Assembly: GCA_964017045.1 (NCBI GenBank)
Contig: OZ024799.1
Coordinates: 33,374,236 to 33,438,235 of the forward strand
Reading direction: 5' to 3'
DNA: 64,000 bases
Source: Omphiscola glabra
Lineage: Eukaryota; Mollusca; Gastropoda; Lymnaeidae
The translations under genes and the position numbers were made by a program. This document shows positions 44,263-54,499 of the stretch, piece by piece; position 1 is the stretch's first letter; every line of letters starts with the position of its first letter. The notes beneath the pieces are model-generated. The model was given only the letters and a program-made list of their open reading frames with translations, was not told where the DNA came from and did no database searches.

Positions 44263-44509
44263 TGGGGATATCGGATCCAGCTTCTGAAACGGTACTCGGT
44301 CCAATATTTTCCGAAAAAGAATAGAATTATCCCAAAATAGAGAATAAATTAACCAAAATTAATCTAATGCTCCACATTATGTAAAGTATCAACTTTCAGT
44401 AGGATATGGATGAAAAGTATGGGAATTAATCTCTACACACTGCTGCGCTGTTGTTGAGTAATACTCCATTGTCGCAGTCGTAGTCTGTTGCTACACTAAT
44501 ACTCTATAG

Positions 44510-44992
44510 CAAGGGTGGCCAGACCTGTAGTAACTGAGAGCCATTTTTAAAATAAAAAAATTGTTGAGAGCCGCATTGAAGCACTATGGGACACGACCCC
44601 ACTCTCAATGAAAAATTCATTTTGTGATTTATTTCTTAAAATTACTTTTTATTCGAATTTAATGATTTAAACCCAATTGTTTTAACCCTAACCGTATGTT
44701 GAAGAAATATATGCGTTACAGTTACACAATTGAAGAAATATATGCGTTACAGTTACACAATTGAAGAAATATATGCGTTACAGTTACACAATTGAAGAAA
44801 TATATGCGTTACAGTTCCCAAATTATTTTCAACCCTTTGTTTCAGTCAAGATTTTTAAAATTTTTAAAATTTATTTTTGATATTATATATTTCAAACGAA
44901 AAGTTTTAATTTCATAAATTGTTGTTGGCGAGCCGCAATGTGAACACAGAAGAGCCGCATGCGGCTCGCGAGCCGCGGTTTGGCCACCGTTG
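44510..44992 (+). mobile_element. hAT-type non-autonomous element, 483 bp
   Basis: The ends are CAAGGGTGGCCAGACC and GGTTTGGCCACCGTTG, inverted repeats matching at 14 of 16 positions. The flanks are a perfect 8-bp direct duplication, CTCTATAG (44502-44509 and 44993-45000), which fits the hAT nTnnnnAn pattern. A subterminal 16-bp palindrome, GCGGCTCGCGAGCCGC, lies at 44961-44976, with GAGAGCCGC words at the other end. The ends resemble the OC1-type hAT elements, but I am not certain of the family. The interior contains four 31-bp tandem copies at 44695-44826. No transposase is encoded. Confidence 0.92.
44695..44826. repeat. 31-bp tandem repeat inside the hAT element, 4 copies
   Basis: Units read TTGAAGAAATATATGCGTTA then CAGTTACACAA. 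The four copies are identical apart from the edges, so the expansion happened recently, either before or after this copy inserted. Confidence 0.95.
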
Positions 44993-45004
44993 CTCTATAG
45001 TCAT

Positions 45005-45895
45005 AGTCATACTCTAATGTCACAATCAATTTAATTGTCACAGTCTTGCTCTCTTTAAATGGAAGTTATAAGAACATTCCCCATTCAGTTACTTCACATA
45101 TCTGCACTAATGTATGGCGATATATATATATATATTAACAATCACCTTTGCAAAGAAAATAAAATGGTACGCATGTCAAGATGACACCCTTCATTACACG
45201 CCCTTGATCAATGAAGAGGAAACAATGTCTCTCATCAATGCCACGTTAGATCACGGCCCGATGACCATGACCATCGACTTGAGAATGGTTGGCTGGCCAT
45301 GACGTAGAATGTGCCGTGATGCACTCATGACTGTGCGTAGATAAGCCAGGCGTGAGCTCAAAGCATGATAAGAAGCACATCGAATCATGGATATGCTTTA
45401 AACTTTAAAAAAAACAGACTTTGTCTTCTTTTCTTCCTCGGATCTCAGACATAACGGATTTTTCATCCCGTCTTATTTGATATTCTGCTGAGTCGGAGAA
45501 ATGTAATCGATTGTTAATAACCGTATTCGAAGTCGTATAATGATAAACGACTCAAGATAAAATCGTGTACAGGTGTTTCCTGTCTTTATCTCCTCCACTC
45601 TTATGTGTCCCATTACATTGCAGATTCTGTGCAACAGGGGCGTAAATCATTGCAGGCAGACAGAGCAGACAATAATATGTTTTTTTCCCCGGACAATTGA
45701 AGATTTATCTCGAGTCATATTCAGTGAGTTATTTTTATGACAACTTTCCTGTCAAATGCCATCTTTGATATGTTAAAAATAAAAAGTAGAAACTTTCTTT
45801 TCCCAAATATTTGATCATCCCAGCTGCATTTCAATAAACACCTTTTTTTTTCTTTTAAAATTTTTAATTCAATGTCTGTTTCCCATTCACCCATT
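45005..45895. other. AT-rich DNA, no supported gene
   Basis: A (TA) microsatellite lies at about 45120-45136. The short frame 45114-45302 is not supported. Confidence 0.5.
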
Positions 45896-45904
45896 ATTCT
45901 AGAA

Positions 45905-46101
45905 CAGTGTTTCCCAAATGTGGTACGCGTACCCCTGGGGGTACGGGAAAAGTTTGATGGGGATGTGCGCCTAAAAGGAAAAAAAAAAAAAAAAAATTTG
46001 GGGGTTATTAAAATATATGCAATTTTTTTAACGATCGGTACTCAAATGTTACGAAAATTATAGTCAGGGGCACACAGATGTCAAAATTTTGGGAAACCGT
46101 G
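45905..46101 (+). mobile_element. hAT-type non-autonomous element, 197 bp
   Basis: The ends are CAGTGTTTCCC and GGGAAACCGTG (inverted, two mismatches). The flanks are a perfect 8-bp duplication, TTCTAGAA at 45897-45904 and 46102-46109, which fits the hAT pattern. The left subterminal region has TACGCGTA and the inverted word GTACCCCTGGGGGTAC. An A-rich tract at about 45979-45996 looks expanded. No coding capacity. Confidence 0.92.
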
Positions 46102-46109
46102 TTCTAGAA

Positions 46110-47000
46110 GAATTGGTTGCTCACGAAAGCTATCTTGCTGCCTGCCAGCAAACGTTGTCTCCAATTCAGAGTCTTCGAAAGAGCGTGTTACCCATCTTCA
46201 TAACTGCGTGTTGGCCATCTTTGGGGGAGAGCGGTGTGTTCCTGACCTGACAGAGAAAAGTGTCCACACAGTGTACGCTCCGAGAAGATTCCTTTAATTA
46301 CGGTAATTTGTTTTCAATCAAGTTCTGGGCGCAGACGCTGGGGTGAGACGGGGACAATTGCCCAGCTGTGTGACGTCCAGGGGTTCGTTAGTGTGGTCAG
46401 CCGTGTGATTCGGTCATACAGTGGACCAAGTAATTTGGCTAATTTGTGTGGGTGTGTGGCCGGATGTGTAAAAAAAAAGAAAGGGGGGGGGAGGAACGGG
46501 CATTTTACATAACCCCCTCTTTGCCATCCCCATGAAGTTTCCGGATTCACGCCTTGTACTGTCAGTAGGAGAGAATAGTAAGGGCGGACAAGGGTCAGCG
46601 GCGTGGTATATCTTTGTATTAATGGTAGCCTCCTGTTGAGATCTAAAGACGAGTGTCTATGGGGGGGGGGGGGGGTCGCGTTCTTCTTTCCGGACGCTTT
46701 AAAGTGGAAATAACTGGACTAAAGAAGAAAACGACCGAGAGAATTTTTATACTGCGGCACATTAGTGTTACCGTGTTAATGCTTCTTCTCCCCCCCCCCC
46801 CTCCCAACAATTCTCAGATCGTGGAAAGGATAACTCTATTGTAACACATTCACCATGTTTGTTTAAGTTTTCAAAGTTTTTTCCCAGGATAATAATGATG
46901 CGTCATCGGGTAGTTTTTATTTTGTTTCATTTCTATTTTTAAAAAGTTATACTTTTCACCTAGGTAAGTTTAAAAAAACAATACTGGCGTATTAATGAAT
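46110..47000. other. No supported gene; G and C tracts
   Basis: Poly-G at about 46661-46675 and poly-C at about 46791-46801. Frames 46314-46550 and 46653-46844 read through these tracts and have no motif. Confidence 0.45.
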
Positions 47001-47002
47001 GT

Positions 47003-47224
47003 CGCACAGCCCTGTCACACAGCACTGTCACACAGCCATGTCACACAGCCCTGTCACACAGCCCTGTCACACAGCCATTTCGCATAGCCCTGTCACACAA
47101 CTCTGTCACACAGCCCTGTCACATAGCCCTGTCACACAGCCCTGTCACATGGCCCTGTCACACAGCTATTTCACACAGCCCTGTCACACAGCCATTTCAC
47201 ACAGCCATGTCACACAGCCCCATC
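47003..47224. repeat. 13-bp minisatellite, about 17 copies
   Basis: Units read CCCTGTCACACAG with CCATGTCACACAG, CCATTTCACACAG and ACTGTCACACAG variants in no simple order. Confidence 0.92.
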
Positions 47225-47332
47225 CCAAACACTGGCACATTAAAGGAACCATGCGTGGAATGATCACAGAGATCACGTTAATCAACTGTTTTAAATGTGA
47301 GTTTACTTTGTTCTTATGGTTTTCTGTGAAAT

Positions 47333-47545
47333 ATCTTCGCCATGTCTATGACATGGTGAACTGGTCAATGTATCTACGGCATGTCTATGACATGGTGAAT
47401 TGGTCAATGTATCTACGCCATGTCTATGACATGGTGAATTGGTCAATGTATCTACGGCATGTCTATGAAATTGTGGAATAGTCATTATAAACATGTATCT
47501 ATGCAGTGTCTATGAAATTGGGTATTCGTCCATATAAACATGTAC
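47333..47545. repeat. 39-bp hairpin-forming repeat, 4-5 copies
   Basis: Units contain CCATGTCTATGACATGG, a perfect inverted repeat with 7-bp arms and a 3-base loop, followed by TGAATTGGTCAATGTATCTACG. Some units have GGCATGTC in the first arm, and the right-hand copies (from about 47455) have lost the second arm (TATGAAATTG). Confidence 0.92.
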
Positions 47546-47549
47546 TATA

Positions 47550-48000
47550 TTTTCAGCTTTTCATTTTATCCGAGGCCGAGTGAAAAAAAAGGCTAAACCA
47601 TGTATTGCAAAGGTAATAAAATATTTCTAACCATTAATCTCTATATTTTTAGCCTGGCGTTATTTGTTGCTCAGTTCAAATTTTCAAAACAGATGTTCAT
47701 TTTATTTAAAAAATCGGCTCCATACTACAAAAAAAAATATCCTTAAAAGAAATTGTCTGAAGTGGATCATGCTTAACTTTGGCAAAGCAATTCCTGTGCG
47801 TCTATAGTAGGACTTAGCAATCAAATTATATGAAGAAGAAAAAAATGTTAAGATACAGAAACTCATAGGGCCGATAGCAATACCGGAAGTGCGCAATATG
47901 ACCACTGACCAAAAGATTAGCGAGACGCTGGAGTGGGCATTAAAATAGTAACCCGGAAATGGCCTAATCCGACGAGAGTGTTGGTGACGCGGCGATAACC
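47550..48000. other. No supported gene
   Basis: AT-rich unique DNA; GC rises from about 47880. No motif recognised. Confidence 0.45.
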
Positions 48001-48002
48001 AG

Positions 48003-48239
48003 ATGATAACAGCAGCAGGCGGCGAAACTTATTTTAGACCTGGCACAGCAAGTAAAGCAAGTGATGCTGATGTCGACGTGGATAAAGAAATAAGGCGGAA
48101 AGTGATGGCATCATTAAGATCAGAGTGCCGAAAACCCGAAATAGCAGAACCTGAAAAGATTGTTACAAGAATCTGTCGCCACTCTTTCTGTATGCATCTG
48201 ATATTTTTAGTTTCCATTCGGGTCACCACAAACAGCTAG
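48003..48239 (+). CDS. Unrecognised open frame, 78 residues
   Basis: The first 58 residues are charged and varied (FRPGTASKASDADVDVDKEI, then RRKVMASLRSECRKPEIAEP) and look more protein-like than most frames here. The rest is hydrophobic and may be read-through into non-coding DNA. It could be an exon or transposon-derived; no motif is recognised. Confidence 0.22.
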   Translation: MITAAGGETYFRPGTASKASDADVDVDKEIRRKVMASLRSECRKPEIAEPEKIVTRICRHSFCMHLIFLVSIRVTTNS

Positions 48240-48329
48240 TGTGCAATGTTTGACGTAAAAATGTGAACTAAGTTGGGCATACTGACTAACTAACATACTT
48301 AAGAAAATCAGCAGACCATCGAGCCAAGG

Positions 48330-48985
48330 CTCATAAGGTCTTCCCCAACACACCTCCACCGCCCCCAACTGGCATTCAACCACTCCCCCCGTGGTCTTTA
48401 TTCCAGTCAGGCCGCGAAGCGGCATGCCGAGGGCTCCCCGCCCCTGAGACAGCCCCACCCACCCTTCCACTCGATTGACTATGCGAGTGAGGCCGCATCA
48501 GAGAAGGGACGCCTGGCCAGCCGGGTTGATGCTTACACAGCAACCGGGCCGGACTTCCTTGGGCTGGGGTGGATAAGTTGGGCCTACTGAAATTTTTGAA
48601 CAGCTATTCAACTCTTACAACCCATACTTTAAGGCCAGCTTGAGAATGGCAGGCCGTATGCTGGTTGTCAGAATACTGGTTGCCCCATTAATGGATTGAG
48701 GGTAATCTGCATAAACGCGGACAAGTGGGAATAATTGGCAACAGATCTAGTCGCCTGGCCTCCTCCTCACAGAAAGGCTCCACATAACATGAAGCCAGCA
48801 GAGAGGCTGCTGAAGAACACATAAGACAATCCTCAAGGTCCGAGCGGAGTCTGCACCTGGAGATTTCCCATCTATACCTTGCATTAAATGCACAAGAAAA
48901 AGTAGTACCGGGACCGGCCTCGTGCGCATCCACAGAAAGAACCTGTCCCAGCAACACTCATATGTATGAGGTCACCCGTCGAGTC
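48330..48985 (-). other. GC-rich block, probable transposable-element remnant
   Basis: A GC-rich block in AT-rich DNA with minus-strand frames 48207-48470 (MPLRGLTGIKTTGGVVECQ segment) and 48688-48957 (89 residues; RCRLRSDLEDCLMCSSAASL segment with several cysteines and a CEEEARRLDLLPIIPTCP tail). The composition step and broken frames suggest a decayed mobile element or pseudogene. No diagnostic motif is seen. Confidence 0.3.
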
Positions 48986-48999
48986 AATGGACGAACCAT

Positions 49000-49460
49000 C
49001 AAAACCCGCTTACTCAAGACGGAAAGAAATTTTTTGGGTGACATCGCGTTGAATGACCTGGTCTGATTTAAGAAATCTTCCTTGGTTGATTTTTAGATTT
49101 TTCTGACCATGTTGATGACTGCCATTGACCGCTGAGTCGGCTCGGAGTGTTTGCACTGACTTTACTTGTAGCGAGCACAATGGTGGTAAAGCTGTAACCG
49201 TCCTGGTCATGTCTTTCATCTGTTCTATCTCAGATGGGAAGTTAGCCGTCTGAACGAAGAACTATGCATGCATCCCCGTTCTTGTTTCGGTGTTAATAAA
49301 ATGTATGGAACCATTCACCTCATTACCTCTACACTCATTTAATGCCAAACATAGAGCGGTGCAGTTTCTGACATTATTTTTAATGGAAATCATAAATTTC
49401 TCCTGCTAACCACGTGCCCTGGTGTTCATATTCAGACCAGTATTAACTTGAACTTAGAAT
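49000..49460. other. No supported gene
   Basis: The minus-strand frame 49010-49219 has no motif. Confidence 0.45.
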
Positions 49461-49466
49461 TCATAT

Positions 49467-49860
49467 AGATGTTGTGTTAATAATGTGTTTAGATGTTGTG
49501 CTAAAATGTGTTTAAATGTCGTACTAATAATATGTTTAGGTGTTGTTTTAATAATGTGTTAAGATGTTGTGTTAATAATGTGTTTAGATGTTGTTTTAAT
49601 AATGTGTTTAGATGTTGTTTTAATAATGTGTTTAAATATTGTGTTATTAATGTGTTTAGATGTTGTTTTAATAATGTTTTTAAATGTTGTGGTACTAATG
49701 TGTTTAGATGTTGTGCTAATAATGTGTTTAGATGTTGTTTTAATAATGTGTTTAAATGTTGTGTTACTAATGTGTTTAGATGTTGTTTTAATAATGTGTT
49801 TAGATGTCGTGCTAAAATGTGTTAAAATGTTGTGCTAATAATGTGTTTAGATGTGAAGCT
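49467..49860. repeat. 24-bp AT-rich minisatellite, about 16 copies
   Basis: Units read GATGTTGTGTTAATAATGTG then TTTA, with TTTTAAT, GCTAAT and TACTAAT variants. Two plus-strand frames (NNVFRCCF-type and MCLDVVLI-type octapeptides) are open throughout and are artefacts. Confidence 0.95.
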
Positions 49861-49869
49861 GACTGTGAC

Positions 49870-52220
49870 TCCCTAAGCTGTAAGTCTGAGGCAGATTGGG
49901 AGGATCTAAGCTTTGGCTTACATATCCTTACACGTAAATCCGGCACTGAAATACCTCTACTGAAACTCTTGACCCGGCTGGTATATTTATGTCTTCGACT
50001 TTGAGATAAACGTTTTACTTAGACCCCTCGAATGATTACAGGGCATCAATACCAGTTATATTACCACGGGCCGAGATGACCAGATAAGGGAGGAATCAAG
50101 CCAGTACTTACACCCAGACGTCTGCTCTCTCCGGACTGCAAAGTTCTCCTACCCATTTGGGGGGAGGGGGGGCACGTAGTATGACTGACAACTCGACCCA
50201 TAAAATGGGATTAGTACTCACATGTAGCTAGTAGATCATCGGGTCCATCAAATTATTCGCCTGTCTCTCTTGGACGGGCCTATCACTAGTACAAATCTAT
50301 ATGGCCAGATTTCTTCCACTGGCTCAATTAAAGTGGAAATAACTTTGGCCTGATTGGATGTAATGACGCACGGGGTTGAAAGTATGGTAAGAAAATGTTT
50401 ATTAATGAGCCTCGTCGATTAAAAGCTGTGTTGATATCTTACAACAACCTTCTAAAAATACCATGTTTCTTAAAAAAAAAATCATTTTATTTGATTTAAG
50501 AAAATGATGTGTTTTATTAATTGCATTATACACGAGCGGCTGTGGTTGGCTCCAATCAAAAATTTCAAGGGAATTTTGCTCCTTTGTTAGATATCTTAGT
50601 CTAGCAGTATATTTGAATCCATCACAGTAACCTGGATCCCGATTTACAAGATATGAATTCATCTAAAATATGACTAATCCTGAAAGTCATAGAACTTTAA
50701 AGTCGATTACGCAATGTATTTGTTAATATCAATTGACCCCGTGACTGTGAACTCACGTTGTATAAGAGGGCGGTACATATGTGCTTGTAATATAGGTCCC
50801 TTATCTTGAGAATCAGATACTCAGTTTGAAACAGAAGAATATCTGTTGTGTTGTTTTTGTCTTATTCCAAGTTTGCACAAATTTAGATCCATACATTCAA
50901 TGAGATTGCTCTGCCAGTTATAAGACCTGAATTAAAACCAATGACATCATCCAAAGGTGACATTTTATCCTGGAAGCCCCAACAAGACAATTATTAGTGT
51001 AGCTATATACAAGGGCGTCTATCCCTCCTTGGGGGGTGGGGGTAGGAAGCCCTTGAAAATAAAATGATGTAGAATGACAGAGAAATGAGTTTGAGGGGTG
51101 ATAATCTTTCGGAAATATTTTTTTGCTTCTAACTACTAGGAAGATTTTGAATGGTTACAGTATAGCTGTATAGCGCATGGTTTGTTTTTCACTTCAACGT
51201 AGAGTTATTTTTATTCACCAATTCTCTCCCCTTGGTAGGGCCTTGAAATTGACATCACAGAGAAAATTTGCTGTGTCACCCCTTTCGTGGCTGAGAAAAG
51301 ATTGTTTACATTATAATGCTTTCTGTTTAATTTAAAGAATGCAATTGAATGCAATTAGGTGTCGCAATTTCTAGAAGTCTGTACTAGAACGTTCTGATTT
51401 GGTTACTATAAATAGATTGCCCGCTTTCTAAACAGATAGACAGAGTGAGACAGATAGAGAGCGATATTTTTTTCAATACGAAACGTCCTATAATTGTGTG
51501 TGTAAACTAATATTTGTATTTTAGGAGTGTACTTTTTTCACTTTCTGTATGTTGGTTTAGTTCAGTTTTTTTGTCTTCGTACTAAAGTATTTATTTTTAT
51601 AGATATGTAGTTGCGAAATTTAATATTGTTAGTATCTATATATGTTGTATCGTTTTTCTTTGCATAAAGTTTTATCAGACCTTTTACATTTTGCTTATTA
51701 TACATGCCGAATCTTAATATAGGTTAAATCTTCAAAACCACGAAGGCACTTAAATACAGGAACTGATGTTACTCATAAAAAGAAAAACCCAAAACTTAAT
51801 TTTTTTAAATAACATATTCTCTAAATTGTGTGGCATGTACTATTGATATTCGATTAACTTATTCGCCACCGGTCTCAATGGGAGTCGAAAGAACGTTACA
51901 ACTCTACCCAGACTATTAACCGCAAGACCTTCAGATTAATTCATGCTCTTTTGATAAGTATCACAGTTTTGAAAGATTCCCATTTGAATGTTCTGGGTAT
52001 TCCCCATTAATTTGAATCCTTTACGTGTCTCGTGCAGATCCTGGCTTTTAGGCTTTTAGTTTGATCGCTTAAAAAAAATGTGGGTCATCTATCTGCTGTA
52101 TTGAAATATCAGATGAGTTTTTTGAGTTGAACTCATAATATATTGGCTTATCACCTGAAGTAGGATCGGCTCATACGCCTTTCTGGGCAACACATTGTTA
52201 TAAGGGATGACGTATTTTGA
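49870..52220. other. AT-rich DNA, no supported gene
   Basis: A 2.3-kb stretch with no tandem array. The minus-strand frame 50402-50662 (86 residues, RLRYLTKEQNSLEIFDWSQP segment) is the only notable frame, and it lacks a motif. A G-rich patch lies at 50160-50172. Confidence 0.45.
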
Positions 52221-52226
52221 GACGCT

Positions 52227-52628
52227 TTGCCCGCCTTCCACGTGCATGACCTCTTTCAAGTCGGTCCTGTGTTGGGGCGGCTAGAAAAAAATATCCCTTT
52301 GTTGATACTTTTGTTTACTATCGTCCGTTTCTGTGGAACAGGATCGAACGATCTAGAGAATGCGAGAAGCAGTAAGACTGCGTATTCCTTTTTCCAGAAT
52401 GATCATCTGAAACTGAGTATAAAAGGGATAAGAATAAATGACGGGAGAGATTTTTCTTTCCTTGATTACGAGGCATGCTGTGTGTCATTATACTTTGTTG
52501 TGTGTAGAGATTTTCATTTCCTCGTACACTTTTGTGCTCATTGTATTTTGATATACAGTACCGGTACCAGCAAAATCTGTAAGTTTATAATTTCAATCAT
52601 ATTTCACTTGCTGTTATTATTTAATTGA
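52227..52628 (+). CDS. Unrecognised open frame, 133 residues
   Basis: One of the longest frames not caused by a tandem repeat. It has an early hydrophobic segment (IPLLILLFTIV, about residues 24-34), a polar middle (NDLENARSSKTAYSFFQNDH; RINDGRDFSFLDYEACC) and a hydrophobic, cysteine-containing C-terminal half ending FIISIIFHLLLLFN. It might be a small membrane protein, part of an element, or a chance frame in AT-rich DNA. No family or regulatory signal is recognised. Confidence 0.2.
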   Translation: MPAFHVHDLFQVGPVLGRLEKNIPLLILLFTIVRFCGTGSNDLENARSSKTAYSFFQNDHLKLSIKGIRINDGRDFSFLDYEACCVSLYFVVCRDFHFLVHFCAHCILIYSTGTSKICKFIISIIFHLLLLFN

Positions 52629-52634
52629 AGTTCA

Positions 52635-53088
52635 CAAATTAAAAAGTTATTAATTATAATTGGCTCTGGCCTTAATTGTCGTTTTATTTGTTATTATTTT
52701 TAACCTTTGGTATCGTCCTTTATTATGGACTGTTTCTAGAACGAGCCATAGTCTAAAATTAAGAGATTAAATTCTCAATTCATAGCGGTCCGTAACTAAA
52801 GCACTATTTTATTTACAACCACAACGAATGGGCTGACATTATCTTGGGCCATCCGAATGCCGATCCCATACTCTGTCGTCTGGTGTTTCACACGTCAACA
52901 TTTCATCTGTCAATAGTGGTCATCTACCAAAAGGACCCCTTCACTATCGCGAGAGTGACGACGGTGACACCATTTTGATAAGGTGCTCATCCCGGCGGGG
53001 ACAGCAGCGGAAAGGTCAAAGTTTAATCATGTTGAACTTGGGGAACCCGAAACTTGAACGAGAAATCAAAGGATGAGCCTAATCTTGA
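52635..53088. other. No feature seen
   Basis: AT-rich DNA followed by a mixed-composition stretch; no motif recognised. Confidence 0.5.
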
Positions 53089-53091
53089 TAT

Positions 53092-53158
53092 AAACACTTC
53101 ATATTTGAAGAGCACTTCATGTTTGTAGAGCACTTCATATTTGTAGAGCACTTCGCGG
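53092..53158. repeat. 20-bp tandem repeat, 3-4 copies
   Basis: Units read AGAGCACTTCATATTTGTAG, with TTTGAAG and CATGTTTG variants. Confidence 0.88.
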
Positions 53159-53159
53159 A

Positions 53160-53938
53160 GAGAGATAAAAAGTAATGGTCAGTTTGTGAACTTAGCAATA
53201 AGCGCCCTAAAGTTAGGAAATTCTGTTAAGTCTTTATTTGTTTAATCTACTTTTACCAAGCAAGGGGTTTTATGACATTTGGAAATCATAGATAGTAATG
53301 ACCAGGTTGGATTGTGACCTAGCTTACATTATCTTTAAAACAAAGAGATTTTACAAGCCTATAAACGTGCATGAAACCATATGAACCGGATGTTTTACAG
53401 AGAGGATCTGCAAGATCCCTAAAACCACGATTTCAGATCTCGTCAGTGTGCCATACGCTGCTTTAAAATAGCAAGATGAAACAGCTCATCTTTATTAGCA
53501 TCTGGAGTTAACCTTAATGTTAACATAAATTTGGGCCTAAATATCAGTAAATGGAAAATATTTTTTTTTTAAAGAAATTAAAACAAACTTTTAAAAAAAT
53601 CTATCATAATTGGTCTTGGTACGCTATGAAATTTTTCTTTATTTTGAACAAGAGAAAACTACTGGAATGAATCTCAAACTCGTGGGCAGAGCCTCGCATT
53701 GAATTACTTGACCTTATAATATTTACACCAGGGCAAATATATTGTTTAACTTTCCACTTAGCTTGTCATTTAACAGACTGCTATTTAAAGCGGAATTCTT
53801 TGGTCAATAACTGCCGAGGCTTTCTATTCTTATGGACCAATTCTAAGTTTTGAGGGAATTGTGTAATTCAGACGTTTTGTATATTTAAAAAAAATGATTC
53901 TTGGGATGATTTTGGTCTTTAATTGTTAACATTGATTA
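53160..53938. other. No feature seen
   Basis: AT-rich unique DNA with no supported gene. Confidence 0.5.
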
Positions 53939-53939
53939 A

Positions 53940-54125
53940 GGCATGATCCATCACTGTGGCGTTACAGCCCATATAGGGCTTTGGCCTGCCTCACCACTTC
54001 TTTCAACTCAGACCTAATTGATGCTTTTAAAAAATGCTTGGATTCTAATTATCTGTAGATCTTTATCAGACATGAATTGGGGACAAGATATTCAATGTGC
54101 AGGCGCCGGGAGTTCCGTAAAGTAA
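53940..54125 (+). repeat. Possible dispersed repeat fragment
   Basis: The words GTGGCGTTACAGCCCATATA and GGGCTTTGGCCTGCCTCACC, followed by GCAGGCGCCGGGAGTTCCG, are compositionally unlike the flanks and look like a conserved repeat body. Only one copy is in this window, so the call is tentative. Confidence 0.28.
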
Positions 54126-54267
54126 AAAAATAAGTTATTCTCTACTGCTCAGTTATCCAAATCGGCTTGTCAGTATGGTCATCCAGAATTATCCTTATCT
54201 GCCTAGTGCTCAGATAGGTGTTCAGATAAGAATGTACGTATGAAGTAAACGTTGATAAGAATAAATT

Positions 54268-54490
54268 ATGGCTGGGAAAAGAATTAGAGACTTTCATAAC
54301 CTAGGCAAATTTCCTAGTCCATCTCGTGGTGGTGGCCTTGCTGTCATCTACAAAGACACTTTGTGCCGTTATCTAGCCTTTGTCATCATGATTATGTTTA
54401 CTAAGTTATATGGACAGCGTGGTGAGCCCAGCCCTAGGTTGGGGTACTACGCTTTATAAAACTTCGTATAATAATAATAATGATAATAAA
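54268..54490 (+). mobile_element. Non-LTR retrotransposon remnant with 3' tail
   Basis: A short frame (54268-54459) contains PSRGGGLAVIYKD, which resembles the RGGGVAILYK motif of the apurinic-type endonuclease domain of non-LTR retrotransposons. It is followed within 100 bp by CTAGGTTGGGGTACTACGCT, TTATAAAACTTC and an AATAATAATAATGATAATAA tail that matches 14395-14458. An endonuclease scrap joined to a 3' tail, with no reverse transcriptase between, indicates a large internal deletion or a composite SINE-like derivative. Confidence 0.5.
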
Positions 54491-54499
54491 TTGTTCAGA

